DNA of 64,000 bases from Chrysopilus asiliformis (Eukaryota; Arthropoda; Insecta; Diptera; Rhagionidae): contig OZ035960.1 of assembly GCA_964034945.1 (NCBI GenBank), positions 104,306,933 to 104,370,932 of the forward strand, in the 5' to 3' direction. The position numbers were made by a program, and so were the translations under genes. This document shows positions 31,931 to 43,320 of this stretch, in pieces; positions within the stretch are counted from its first letter, which is position 1; every line of letters begins with the position of its first letter. A model generated the notes under the pieces. The model was not told the DNA's origin, searched no databases, and worked only from the letters and a program-made list of their open reading frames with translations.

Positions 31931-34512
31931 TGTAACGTGGCTAATAGAAAAATATTTGTTCACTTTTTTTTTAATTTTTTTTCCCCAAAACAATCATGAT
32001 GTCTGCTGTTGATGGCAACAAAAACCTTACAAATGCTACAATTCTTCTATAGCTCGCAAATCATCTAAAGCTATAGGTGCTAAGAAGACGAAAATCTTGT
32101 TACGAAGACTCAATCAAGCGGAAACGGAAGTCTTGTCTTGGCATGTCGGGACATAGCGAAGAATAAGAAGAACTTCAATTGCTGATGTCATCGTTGAACA
32201 CCTAGTGGCGGGTTTTATGTGAAATCAATAGGGCCACAATATTGCGACTACCATCGTTTAAAAATTTTCTTGGCGATTATTAAAATCTAGCATTTATCAT
32301 TACTGAAGCGAGCATATTTTCCACATAACTGAAGTTCATAATATAGAAATATTTCCCACATAAATCATAGCATTTAAAACTACGCATTACAAAACAAATT
32401 TACAGAAAACATTTCTGCTTAAAAAAGATTATTTAAAAAGTAATATTTCTTGGGATGGAAGCCGAAAAAACTCTACAAACCTTTTAGTCATATCCATAAA
32501 AGGATAATTTTAAAAGCGTTATCCTTCAGTAGGAAAATATAAATTCCTTACGACAAAATGCACAAGTTTTCAATTGACGGTGCCTGGCAACACACGCTGT
32601 TGCTCTGACAAAAAAACGTATAGCAGCATTCGGAAAATATTATTTACCCCAAGAGAAATTTTTTTTTTTTTGCATTCTGGATAAACAAGAAAATTAAGTG
32701 GCAGTGGCACAGGTACTAAGGAGTACAAGAATATTGTTTGTTACACCGTCGAGCGAAATAAACAATAAAAAGAAATATCACCTCATATATGAACGTGAGT
32801 TTGAGCTTAAGGATATTTCGTCCTTGCTGAATACACGATAATATGTATGTTTGTATGTCTGTATAGCTCTTAATATTATTTATTTATTTATTTCCAGTTT
32901 GTTTGCTTGGTAGATGGGATCTTAAAGAATTCCTTGACTGATGGCAGAGTTCAAATTCAAAATGAATGGATACACAGATGAGTGGTGATAATAGGGAACG
33001 GAAGGAAGCCGCGGCGAGCCGGGACGGAACGCATAAAAAGAATTGTTTTCAGGGAATTTTTTCACGTTGGGAAAGTTTTTCGAATCATTTATTTGTTTGT
33101 ATATTTTCGCGCTAAATAAAACCGGCAAACGAATACAAACAAACGTTTCGGGGTGAAAACATAAATCGGCTATACGAATGTTCTCCCCCCCCGCACATGT
33201 CAACCAAGCCTCTTCAGCACAATCCAAACACGGCGGAGGTGTTAAATGTAGATGTAATTTGTTTTTATGAAGAAAACTTTGTAAGACTTTATTACTTAGA
33301 ATTATGCTCTCAATTCGTCTCTGCTTTTATTCGTTTTGTTGCTGTGCTTATATTTTATTTTATGCCACTTTACATGCCCCCAATGTCGTTGATTTTTAAG
33401 ATTGGGGGAGTTTCTCGTAGGCTTTCACCTGGAATTTCTACAAAATCCACTTCAACTTCGAAAACATTAAAATCCCTACAAGATATTTTCGGATTTCACG
33501 ATTTTTTTTTTACCAAAGTGAGGTGAAGAAGGAATCTGATAAAAAGTCACCTCGTCACCTTTGCCTTTGAATTAAAGTTTTCATAGCATAATTTTATCTC
33601 GAAAATGGATTTTTAAAATCTGTTCTAATATAATAAGAGTGTTGAAATCTATAAATTTCCTAGCAATGCTAAAATCACTGAATCGATCTGGACCAAACTT
33701 TAGAGAAGCTTCTTGTAAGAGCTATTTTTCTCAACCCAAAGTTGTATTTCCTTTTCACCCCCCCCCCCCCCCCCCCCCCTTTTTTCTCAAACCTGTGATT
33801 GTGTCTTGATTTTTAACAAAAATAGCTTCCTTTTCAATTACGTTTTACTTTTTAATTACAAGTGTTACAATTAAATACATTGTTTACATTAATTACATGT
33901 AATGAAAATTGCGCGTAATTCACCAAAACTGAGTGGGATCTAAAACATCTTAGTACTATTTTTACGTCCTATACGACTAACACCAATCCAAATATGTATG
34001 TTAAAAAGGCATCCAGACATCCTAATCTCAATAACAAAACCATTTTTTCTTATTCCCTCTACGAAACTCGAAAATCCTTCAAATATCCTTGTCACAATTA
34101 ACATATAAGGATAGTATTATAAATTATTCAAATCTTATGTTGTATAACGAAAATGCAGATAAAATAAATTGCGCAAACATTACATTTTTATGCGTAGCCT
34201 GTGCTAATAGCCCTTAATGATTAAACTTTTCATATCCACTCCATTTAACCCTATTCGACTATCATCTCAAGATGGTCCATGTCTGATAAACTTTCTGAAT
34301 TTAGTTCAGAACTTAACATCTTCAAACTTAAACTAAAACTTGAAACAGACACTATTTCCATAAAAAAAAAAGTTTTGCAAAAAATAATTACTTGAAACTT
34401 TTAGGACTTTTTGCAATTTTTAATTGACTTTCATGAGCCAACATTGACAAAACTTCACAGGAAGAATGAACGAACGCATATTATTAACTTGCGTAAAAAA
34501 ATCCATCAAAGA
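31931..34512. other. Mostly single-copy DNA, no gene recognised
   Basis: Frames of about 100 codons on both strands at 32922-33526 resemble nothing known. A 22-base C run lies at 33758-33779. Confidence 0.4.
33758..33779. repeat. 22-base C run
   Basis: Uninterrupted C homopolymer flanked by T-rich DNA. Confidence 0.85.
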
Positions 34513-35706
34513 TAGGGTGACCATATTTTTTTTTTGTGTGAATCCAAGACAGATTATCGGTGGAAAGCGGTAGGGTGAGAGCGGACGGAGGGACGAAGTG
34601 TGAGGAAAATTTTAATGCGTCGAAATCAGTCGTAAACGTTTTTGAAAGCCCGATCAGGAAGAAAATGGGTTTGTTTCAATTTTTGGTTCTGATATCTGGA
34701 CCAACAATTCGAAAGGGCCATTTTTAGCTAAACCAAACTGCTCTGTCTAGTAAAGTAAATACAGGTCTTTTTGGCTTGATCTGAAAATCAACGTAGGGCC
34801 TTATGACTTGTTGCCACAGAAAGAAAAAGTCTTATGTATGTTTCATGTTTTCAAAATACAACAAAAATTGCGCCGCAAGCAAAACTTTAACAAAAAAAAC
34901 ATTGAGATCTTTTTAATAAAATGCTCCGCAGGCGAAAGTGATTCAAATAAAATGCGCTAGTATCATTTCTGACAAAATTGTGCCGCAGGCGAAAATTTTT
35001 TGAGAGTCTGCAGTAGTAGTCTGCAGTATTTTTTCATGGGTGCATGTTTAGTTCAAATCATGCCTTCCCCCCATTCCCCCCCCCCCTCCCCCTTCACCCT
35101 TCCACCCTCCCCCTTCCCCCAAACAATTCGCAAAAGTCGACAAAAAGACATTTTTGTAATAATGTCCCAATCGACTCCAAGTGATCGGGAATGTTTTTTA
35201 GGCTAAATTAAGAGGTCGAAATTTTTCATGAATACAATATTATTTATACTACGTTCAAGAAAGTAAAAAAAAATGATAAAATCGTATTTTTTTGTATGCT
35301 TGGAAGTTTTAAAAGACCGACCAGAGAGAATAGGTTTGTCTCAATTTTCGTTTGTAATTATGTAGATAAAAAGGGTATATTCACTCTTCGGTATACAACA
35401 AAAATTGTGCCGCAGGGAAATTTTTTTTTTTAAAATACGTTCATACAGTAATTATTAAAAGAAATTGCAACGCAGGCGAAAATTTTTAAATGCCAGAAAC
35501 AAAAACAACAACAAATTGACCTAACAGCTTTTTTCCATTTTTTTTTGCCAATTCCAGACGAGGAGGGCAAGCGCCTCTCTTCCGATGCTCATGTTTACAA
35601 CACTAGATTGCATAATTCAGGGACAAAAGTTTAGTTTTCGGGACGCTGGAACAACATGCTTAAATCCGGGACTATTCCGGGCATACCGGGACGTATGGTC
35701 ACCGTA
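34513..35706. mobile_element. hAT-like MITE C2, 1194 bp
   Basis: Ends TAGGGTGACCATATTTT and GGGACGTATGGTCACCGTA. Flanking ATCAAAGA (34505-34512) and ATCAAAAA (35707-35714) match at 7 of 8. GACAGATTATCGGTGGAAAG and CCGGGACTATTCCGGGCATA match C1/C3 sections. GTGCCGCAGGCGAAA-type words recur six times inside. No transposase frame. Confidence 0.8.
35065..35120. repeat. C-rich CCCCTTCCACCC tract in C2
   Basis: Pyrimidine-rich low-complexity DNA. Confidence 0.7.
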
Positions 35707-35905
35707 ATCAAAAATGACATTAAAAAGTGACCCGTATTTGACTTGGCGTTCAACTTTGATGCAATTTACTCAATTCGAGAGCGAAATTTTTGGCAAGAAA
35801 AAAAAAATTTTTGTCAGTAAATTCAATTAACCTAAATGACTAACATCCCAATAAAAACTAGTCATTTGCTGATGCATAATCAGAGTCTGTGATAATTTCA
35901 TCAAT

Positions 35906-35939
35906 TCAGTTTCGGACAAAATTTTAATCTGCCAAGACG
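35906..35939 (+). promoter_or_regulatory. Inr + DPE core promoter of LRR-1
   Basis: TCAGTT at 35906-35911 is a perfect Drosophila-type initiator (TCAKTY) with predicted start A at 35908. AGACG sits at 35935-35939, exactly +28 to +32, matching the downstream promoter element consensus RGWYV. There is no TATA box about 30 bp upstream. The 5'UTR would be 92 nt. Confidence 0.7.
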
Positions 35940-35999
35940 TTGCCGTTTTTATCTATAAGAAAGATAGTTTCTTAAAAAAAGGAAATTTTACAGTAAAAA

Positions 36000-37325
36000 A
36001 TGTTAGCGTTTAAGATGATTTTTGTTGCTTTGTGGATGTTTTCTGTCGTTTTAACAAGTTGTGAGGGAAATGTGATCTTTGTTGAGGATTTTTGCATCAG
36101 ACACCTGGAATTTTTAAATTGTTCAAATATTTTTTCCAACGTTACTGATGAAGAATTAGAATTCAAGATCAAAATGGATGCCAGTGAATATTCATCGGAA
36201 CAATCAGTTGAAAGTGTTCAGTTTTTTAATTCAAGTTTTATCACAATACCAAAAAATCTATTCAATTTATTCCCCGATGTGAATTGGCTGGAAGTTCCAG
36301 ATTGTAACATTCAATTTATTGATAAAACCACGTTCGTCAGTGATAAACCAATTCCGATCACACATCTCGAGTTAGCTGGGAATAATTTAACGAAACTCGC
36401 CAATGAAACGTTTTTGTATTTAAAAGAGTTACAATTTTTATACATCACAGAGAATCAAATTGTGCAATTGGATGTGAATGCATTTAAGGGGCTAGAAAAA
36501 ATTAATCGAATTTACCTGCAGCATAATTTAATTGAGAGTCTGGAAAATGGAATTTTCACACATAATCTGAATCTCATTGATCTGAATTTGTCCTTCAATA
36601 AAATTAAATTCATCGGAAATGAAGTCTTCACATCGTTAAGAAATCTCGAATATCTCAATTTGGAACAAAATGACTTCGAAGAGATTCACCTATCGACAAT
36701 CGAGAATTTATTCATACAAGATGGTAATGTGAAAAAATGCATAATACATAAATTGATAGGCACTATTAATGCATCATCGAACAAATTGAGTGAATTGATT
36801 ATAAACGATGCTCGAGATGTCATGGACATGAATTTACGGAATAATTTCATCACGAATTTAACCTTCTTGGAGTCCTGTCGACATGTGAAACACTTGGATC
36901 TCTCCTACAATCCAATTGAAAGTCTGGACCCTCAAATATTCGCGAATTTCGGAGAATTGGAAGAACTCTATCTGGAATTCACTGGAATTCGCAAAATAAA
37001 CCCAACATCATTTGCCGCGCTTCGTTCCCTCCAAATTCTCGACATATCGAGAAACCTTCTCGATACCTTCAACCTGGACACCTTATCAGCCATACAGGAT
37101 CTACGCCAATTAAACTTGGAGGAAAATAATTTGCGAAAATTCAATTATCATCAATTAATTGATGGGAAAACACCGAAATGGCCAAAATTGAAGCTAATTA
37201 AGCTACATGAAAATGTATTCAATTCAACATATTACGAGGCAATGATTGAGTTTCTCGAGTCTCACTGTATTTTTGATACGCTGGAAAAGGTCCATTTGCA
37301 GGAACAAACGAAATCAATTTGCTAA
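36000..37325 (+). CDS. Secreted leucine-rich repeat protein, intronless (LRR-1)
   Basis: 441 residues in one uninterrupted frame. Residues 1-23 are a signal peptide (MIFVALWMFSVVLTSCEG), so the product should be secreted or in the secretory pathway; there is no C-terminal membrane helix. C32 and C41 form an N-terminal cap. About 12 LRRs (LxxLxLxxNxL type, e.g. HLELAGNNLTKL, DLNLSFNKIKFI, HLDLSYNPIESL) run from about residue 62 to 410, with a mid-array Cys247 (VKKC). The end holds Cys423 and Cys441, the last residue. The layout recalls the ectodomain of insect LRR immune proteins (LRIM/APL1 type), but there is no coiled coil, so a function in immunity, adhesion or ligand binding is only inference. 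The start at 36000 is favoured by the 92-nt distance from a strong Inr/DPE; Met6 is an alternative. It is paralogous to the gene at 62439. Confidence 0.92.
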   Translation: MLAFKMIFVALWMFSVVLTSCEGNVIFVEDFCIRHLEFLNCSNIFSNVTDEELEFKIKMDASEYSSEQSVESVQFFNSSFITIPKNLFNLFPDVNWLEVPDCNIQFIDKTTFVSDKPIPITHLELAGNNLTKLANETFLYLKELQFLYITENQIVQLDVNAFKGLEKINRIYLQHNLIESLENGIFTHNLNLIDLNLSFNKIKFIGNEVFTSLRNLEYLNLEQNDFEEIHLSTIENLFIQDGNVKKCIIHKLIGTINASSNKLSELIINDARDVMDMNLRNNFITNLTFLESCRHVKHLDLSYNPIESLDPQIFANFGELEELYLEFTGIRKINPTSFAALRSLQILDISRNLLDTFNLDTLSAIQDLRQLNLEENNLRKFNYHQLIDGKTPKWPKLKLIKLHENVFNSTYYEAMIEFLESHCIFDTLEKVHLQEQTKSIC

Positions 37326-37562
37326 TTAATGGCGATAGCAACAACAACCACTACCAACCTTTGTAAAAAAAAAAAACCACACCCCTAGGAAAAAATTCCC
37401 GGAGAAAAATACTACCACATTTTTTGTATTTACTGCTGCTTTCATGTGTAAAAAAAACCCCCGATGGGTAGAATGAAATACAACTCTTTAATTAAATTAT
37501 TTTTTGGTAATTAACTCAGATAGTAATTTCGTTGTTAATTAAAATGATGTAAATGAATGTTC

Positions 37563-37568
37563 AATAAA
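37563..37568 (+). terminator. Polyadenylation signal of LRR-1
   Basis: AATAAA about 240 nt downstream of the LRR-1 stop codon, in AT-rich DNA before the Helitron-like copy I2. Confidence 0.55.
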
Positions 37569-37727
37569 ATATTATAAGTATTTGGCATAGGAAAAAAAAT
37601 TATTTATAAATCGAAAAACTTTCCAGGGAAATGATTTTCTTGTCATCGTTCGCGTGGAAAATGAATTAAAATTCTATAAGCTTATTTACCGCAAATGTAA
37701 ACAATTTAATTAAAGTACCAGGAAGAC

Positions 37728-38222
37728 AGAGCCAAGCTCGGCGACTTCAAAATCCTACTTTTGCTGATTTTTGTGGAAAAACTAAATTCACATTATCTTT
37801 ACAGAGCTTTTCCAGAGTTTTTAAATGCCCGACCCAGAAAGCTAGAACTAAAACTAATGCGCGATAACAAAATTTCATAGAAATCGGTTGAGCGGTTATT
37901 GAGTAATCGCTGTCACCGATTTTTGAAACGTTGTTTTGAGACACCGCGAGGGGTATCGAGGGGAGGGAAAAGTCAGGTTTGTAGTGGAAAAATCGAAAGC
38001 CTTTAGCCCCCTTAGTAATACTGTAAAGTTTCATTAAGATCGGACCACCCAATTCGAAGATAACAGGCGAGGGGTATCGAAGGGGCATTTTCTCAGGGGT
38101 GAGACCTATCTAGATCGATTTCTTGTCCCCGAAAATCCCTAACCACCAAGTTTCGTGAAAATCGTTAGGCGGGTTTTCGAGATCGTTTGTGCAGACAGAC
38201 AGACATTCCTCGTATTATAGGA
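37728..38222 (-). mobile_element. Helitron-like family I, copy I2, 495 bp
   Basis: Same ends as I1: 5' TCCTATAATACGAGGAATG with a GTCTGTCTG tract, 3' hairpin CCGAGCTTGGCTCTG, TCTTCCTGG, inserted between A and T. It has one 121-bp unit fewer than I1, which accounts for most of the length difference. Confidence 0.75.
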
Positions 38223-38869
38223 TTGTCTGTTATTAAAGATTAGATTTTTTCATATGAAAATGCGTAAACGGTGTGGCGCCTGCATCGAATAAGACAAGTT
38301 TTGCCACATTTTGAAAATATTTACGTTAAAGACCACCAGATTGTTTTTATGTGCTTTTTTGGCTACGTCCCGTGGAGACAGCATTTATCAGAATATTTTT
38401 GATGTTTCGGACAAAAATGCTCGGTAACTGCAAGAGTCATTTTAATGGAAGGCTACTGAAAAATATGTCAATTTATGTCTAATCGAAATCTAAAATAAGG
38501 AAAATTAATTTCCCCTGAGATCTATTTGAACCCGTTCTCGAGCTCTTCTCTGTCGAGGTATTGTTCATTTCGTTTTTACTATTATTCATGTTTCCGTTTC
38601 CGGGTATTTCTCACATCTACAACAAGTTAACCCTTCTTGTAGACCTGCTTTGTAGAGATTCTGACTTAGTTTAGGGGGATTCTGATTCGAGGCCCCCAAA
38701 TCGATTAAAACTAGCAACTGGTAGATTGAAAAAACCGAGAAAATGGTTTGCTGACCCTTAATAGAGGTTCCTTTCCAGGGAACGATAAAACTTTGTAACA
38801 ACTTACGACCCAATTTGATAATTCCCTAGAAATTACAATTTTTTAACCCAGACGGCAGACTTTTCTGTA
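38223..38869. other. Single-copy interval
   Basis: Nothing recognised. Confidence 0.35.
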
Positions 38870-39040
38870 GGGTAGGCTGGTACAGTTTCAAAACACTGAA
38901 ATATTCTCCGTACTTTGTAGATAAAAATTTCAGTTTGCAGAGCTAAATTATTCCTTCAAAAAGATTTTGGTCACAAGAATTTATTTTTTGCGATTTAATT
39001 TGATGCAAAATGTAAGCTATGTGAAGCTGTTCCACCACCC
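38870..39040. mobile_element. MITE Z, 171 bp, TA target
   Basis: GGGTAGGCTGGTACAG faces inverted GGGTGGTGGAACAG, with TA on both sides (38868-38869, 39041-39042). Ends are G-rich like those of V. Confidence 0.55.
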
Positions 39041-39640
39041 TACCTTTACGTGATTCGTGCTAATCTATTAAAAACATCCAAATATCAAAGCTTTTGTTTT
39101 CTCAATTTCACAAGCAAAAACGACGATGTTCAGAGAAATTTGAAACAAAGAAGCTTTGAGAACAAAAATAATCTTACAAAAAATCCCTCTAAAATGGCAG
39201 ATTTAATTTCTTAAAGTCTTTGAAACAAAGTCTTTGTAATATTTTAACATGACACAATTTCAGAAAATGGTATGGAATTTCAAATTACCAACAAATACGG
39301 TAAGTGCATTTCTCATTAATTTAAATATGATAAAAAAATCGTTCTAGAAAAAATTGTAAGTAAAAGACCATTTCAAATTTCTTTAAAAGATTAAAATCCT
39401 TAAAAAAAATTATAGCTTTTTAAACTTTAAAAAAAACTTTTATTCGCAGCATGTTTTTGTAAATTATAAAAATATATAGTTTTTACCGCATAATAAATAA
39501 ACTTTTACACCATTTTTACCTCCCTCTGCCATAGAGGGAAAGTATTGCAAACATGACGAAGACCGACTCAGAACGGAGGCAGATAGAAACTTTATGATTA
39601 CTGCGAAATCCGTTTCAGACAAACTTATGAAGATGTCCAG
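39041..39640. other. Single-copy AT-rich interval
   Basis: Nothing recognised. Confidence 0.35.
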
Positions 39641-39644
39641 ATGC

Positions 39645-39835
39645 ACGTCTGTCGGTCACAAGTCGCAGGTTTGTCGGTCTATGGGTCCGTCGATCTGTCG
39701 GAACGTCAGTCTGTCGGTGTGTCGATTTGTCGGTCTGTCAATCTGTCGGTCTGTCAATCTGTCGAGCTGTCGATCCGTCAATCTGTCGATCTGTCGGTCT
39801 GTCGGTCTGTTGTCAGTCTGTCAATCTGTCCGTTG
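39645..39835 (+). repeat. GTCGGTCTGTC / AATCTGTC array
   Basis: Four- and eight-base units GTCGGTCTGTCAATCTGTCG, immediately upstream of F sequence, in the place the CAGA tract takes in other copies. Confidence 0.85.
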
Positions 39836-40600
39836 TTCGTAACTTCAATAACTCGAGAACGCGTTGAGCTACACTCAGAAAAATGGAGGCTAACTCGACG
39901 ACCTACATACGGCGTAATTGGCCTCGGGCAGGCGCGCGTTCGCCTGCATGTGGGCAAGTAAAACTGAGTTGACCTGTGGTCGGAGAAATTCTGAAATTAA
40001 GCCACCAGCAGGTGAAGTAGGGCATTGGGAGCTGCACGAGTTGACCTTAGATAGGTTAACTCTGACCGCTAGCTGGCTTACAGAAACCTCTTTAAGGTCA
40101 GAGTTAACCTGACAAAAAGTTGACCTGGACATTTTTCTGAGTGTAGCGACTTGAAATTTCTTGTAAATGAGTTTTACGAAAATCGTAGTTCTCTGTGAAA
40201 TTTGGAATAAGTAGCGTTAGCAATAATGGATACTTCCCATACAATTTTTTTGAAAAAATTAGATTTTTTGAAAAGTTCTCGGAACCTATGCGCTTTCGGG
40301 AAAAGATGGATATTACAACATTTAAAGGATATAAAATTTCCTGCACTTTTTGCTTTAACGGTTTGACGTATCTCTAACGGTTCTCTGCCTATAATCAAAT
40401 TTAAAGAAAATAAAATTTCCTGCATTTTTTTCTTTTATGAGTTTTTACATATCTTTAACGGTTCTCTAGATTTAAAAAAAAAATATTATTTTTCACATAT
40501 TCGTTATCCGAAACTAAATATTGCAGAGGAAAGTTTTGTGTTGATCACAACTGAGATTTTTAAAAGCATTTGCTGAATCCTACTTTAACCAAATATAGCC
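39836..40600. mobile_element. Family F copy, interrupted by MITE E2
   Basis: TAACTCGAGAACGCGTTGAG before and GCGACTTGAAATTTCTTG after E2 are contiguous in the copy at 10838-11010. Downstream are F units ending GTTTTGTGTTGATCACAACT. Confidence 0.65.
39872..40143 (-). mobile_element. MITE E2, 272 bp, TA target
   Basis: Same ends and length as E1, opposite orientation, TA at 39870-39871 and 40144-40145. The empty site GAGCTAGCGACTTG at 10838-11010 supports the boundaries. Confidence 0.88.
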
Positions 40601-42278
40601 GCACAAATAGGTATCCTATTGAGTGTCCTTGATTTCCGCCCTTCTCTTACATAATTTTTATATTGTCCACTGATTAATATAAAAGCGAAAAAGCTTCCTA
40701 TTATCTTGTACTATTTATATATGTCGGCTTGTTATAACAATAAAGTTAAAAACAAAATCTTTTTGTCCGGAAATTCCTTTTTATATTCGCTCTAATACCT
40801 GAACGATGTATCTGATGGATAAAAGCTTTGACTCGACGTAAACGGAGGAAAATTTTGCCCTTGTACCAGTCACCTTCACCGCGCTCGGTTTCTTTCCCCT
40901 CGCCCCTTAATTGACTTTGGCGTCTTTATTATTCCGTCGAAAGTACCTCCTGTTTATGTCATATTCTTTATTCAACCTCCCCCAACCAAGAAAACCCTGC
41001 TAACCTAGCCCCGAAAACAATGCTTTTTTCGATTAGTGCAACCATATAGCTCTTTAGCTTTTCTTAGTTCTGACATCTTGGCCTTTCTTTTAGTCCTTGC
41101 TAGTCGGCGCACACTACATTCCAACGTTCTATAGTCAATGTCGCCCGTGTGCTTATGAAAGACCATTGTTCCCGTTTAACGTTCCTTTCACGTACATTTT
41201 TAAATCTTTGGAACACGCAAAAAGTTGAATACCACAAAATTGAATAGATTGCATGTCAGAATTGCATATCCAGGTATATATCGTCGTATATAAAAAGGTA
41301 ACCTCATATCCATTAACGTGTCTGTTAGGTGGTTGTTTATCACGACATCTAACTTTGTGAAGGAAACCGAGCATGGAAATTCTTTGAGGTCCTACTTACC
41401 AGCTCTGACAGTATTTCGCTTAAGAGTTCACTAAAGGCAGGGCATAAAAGTCACCAGAAATTCCTTGGTTTTATTAGTTCGAGTGTGTGTACTGACGTGA
41501 AACACAAACTTAAGCAAAAATGTGGAGTATATCAAGGATATTTAAACAAGCATTTAAACTTTAACCTCATTAAGACGCGAAAAAGCTTTCGCTATTGTGG
41601 AAAATACCTTTTGCTTTGACCATAATGGTTCCTTTTTTTTACAAACAAAACCCTTTATCCGTGCTTTAAGTGTTCGTTTCCAAAAGAACTTTTTTTTGGT
41701 TGGGAGGTTTTCTTTTCTGTGGAGCAACTTTCATTTACCCCAAACCAAAATTTTGTGTCCAAAGCAATTTTTTCCCAAAAAAAAAACTCCCTTGAGTATA
41801 ATTGTTACTTTATGCACGGAAAACTAGAAGAACATTTTATAAACAATAATATTTCAACATGTGTTAACTTTAAGAAACGGTGGTCCTTTTTCGGATATCC
41901 AAAAATGACCCCACAGTAAATACGACAGGTAGCAGAAATTTTCTAGTGTTTGCAAGAATTTTATACACAAGAGGTCGTAAAGTAGGCGTCGCAACCATAA
42001 AGTCTAAAATTTATTGCCTGGTGTGACGACTATTGTGCTACTTAGGATTATTTTTAATCCTTACAAAATAAGTTGTGGAGAGGGGGTGAAAGGGGTGATC
42101 AAAGGGATGATCAAAGGGGCGGTGGTGAAAGGGGTGTGGTGAACGACGTGTGGGTGAAACCAAACACCCACAAAACAACAAATTTTGTAAAAAAAAAATG
42201 TTATTTCCACGTTGATGAGGAGCAAACGCTGCCGTCGCCAGACCAAACGCAGTTGTTGGGTAAAAGTCCAGAAACTAA
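40601..42278. other. Single-copy DNA, no gene recognised
   Basis: Short frames only. Confidence 0.4.
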
Positions 42279-42428
42279 CACCGCGTCCTGACTTGGGATT
42301 TGTCATCGCAGAGATTTTATGATTGACTAATCAGAGCTCGAGTTGATGACGATATCGCCGTCAACTCGAGCTCTGATTGGTCAATTACAAAATCTCTGCG
42401 ATGAAAAATCCCAAGTCAAGACACGGTG
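42279..42428. mobile_element. MITE R, 150-bp near-perfect foldback, TAA target
   Basis: CACCGCGTCCTGACTTGGGA, TTTGTCATCGCAGAGATTTT and AATCAGAGCTCGAGTTGA pair with the right half with few mismatches; the loop is only about 15 nt. TAA lies on both sides (42276-42278, 42429-42431), which fits a PIF/Harbinger 3-bp target. Confidence 0.78.
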
Positions 42429-42431
42429 TAA

Positions 42432-42900
42432 GCCAAAGACACATTTTCCCCTTATATCGCGTTTTTTCTAATTGAAATAAATTTACAAATGTAAAAACTC
42501 CGATTCTAAGTGTAAATTTCTGCTAATAACTACTTGTGGTTCTAACAAAGTAGCGCTGCAAAAGTTGCAACCAGATGAAACTTTTTGTGCCAGCGGCTCC
42601 GTTTCAATTTTAGTGTTCACACGTAGCTGCTTTTTATGTTGCGCAGCATTTGAAAATATTGCGGCTGTTTCAAAAGTAGCGCAGTTTTCTGGATTGCAGA
42701 GGCCTTCAGACATTACAGCATGCAGGAAGCTCATTTTTTCGTCATGCTGCGATGTGAACGTAGCCATGTCTGATCCCAGCATTAGTGCATTTAAAAAAAA
42801 AAGATTTTTTTGATTATTGTTTAATTTTTTCTTAATTTATCCTTTTTAGTCATTTCATATTCGATTAGTATGACTAAAAATCCAAAATGGAAAGTATAAT
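42432..42900. other. Interval with a 99-codon frame of unknown nature
   Basis: The minus-strand frame 42483-42782 (MLGSDMATFTSQHDEKMSFL...) has a balanced composition unlike the poly-Phe frames around it, but no homology I recognise and no splice or promoter context. AGTAGCGC..GCAAAAGTTGCAACCAG and AGTAGCGCAGTTTTCTGGAT hint at an internal repeat. Confidence 0.35.
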
Positions 42901-42904
42901 CACA

Positions 42905-43320
42905 TTATCATAACAGGACCTTCCGTTATCCTTACGGATGTCTTAACGTCAGGTTCGGATTCAGCGACATCAAAAACCCCAAGATGAGATTTTTCTGAAA
43001 CATTTGAAGAAAAGGATAATCACATTATCCTTACAGAACTTTCCGTGATCCTAACAGGATTCTTAACGTCAAAATCGGATTCAGAGACTCAAAAAACTCC
43101 AGATGAGATTTTTTCCGGAAAATTTGACGAAAAAGATAAACAACTGAGGAAAAGAATAATTACAGGACCTTCCCTTATACTTACAAGGACGAGGTAATTA
43201 AAATATTGTATTCTCATCGGAGTTACATGTGTGTGTTGAAAATTTCTAGTTAAGATTTGACCCTGGTAAATAAACAGACAGACAGGTACGAAAGCAAGCT
43301 AAATAAAAGCTTTTAAAAAG
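42905..43320 (+). mobile_element. Family J copy J2
   Basis: Two to three tandem units of about 115 bp (GACCTTCCGTTATCCTTACG, GGATTCAGCGACATC, GAAGAAAAGGATAATCACAT), then TCATCGGAGTTACATG, a CAGACAGACAG tract and AGCTAAATAAAAGCTTTTAA, the same order as J1. Confidence 0.6.
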
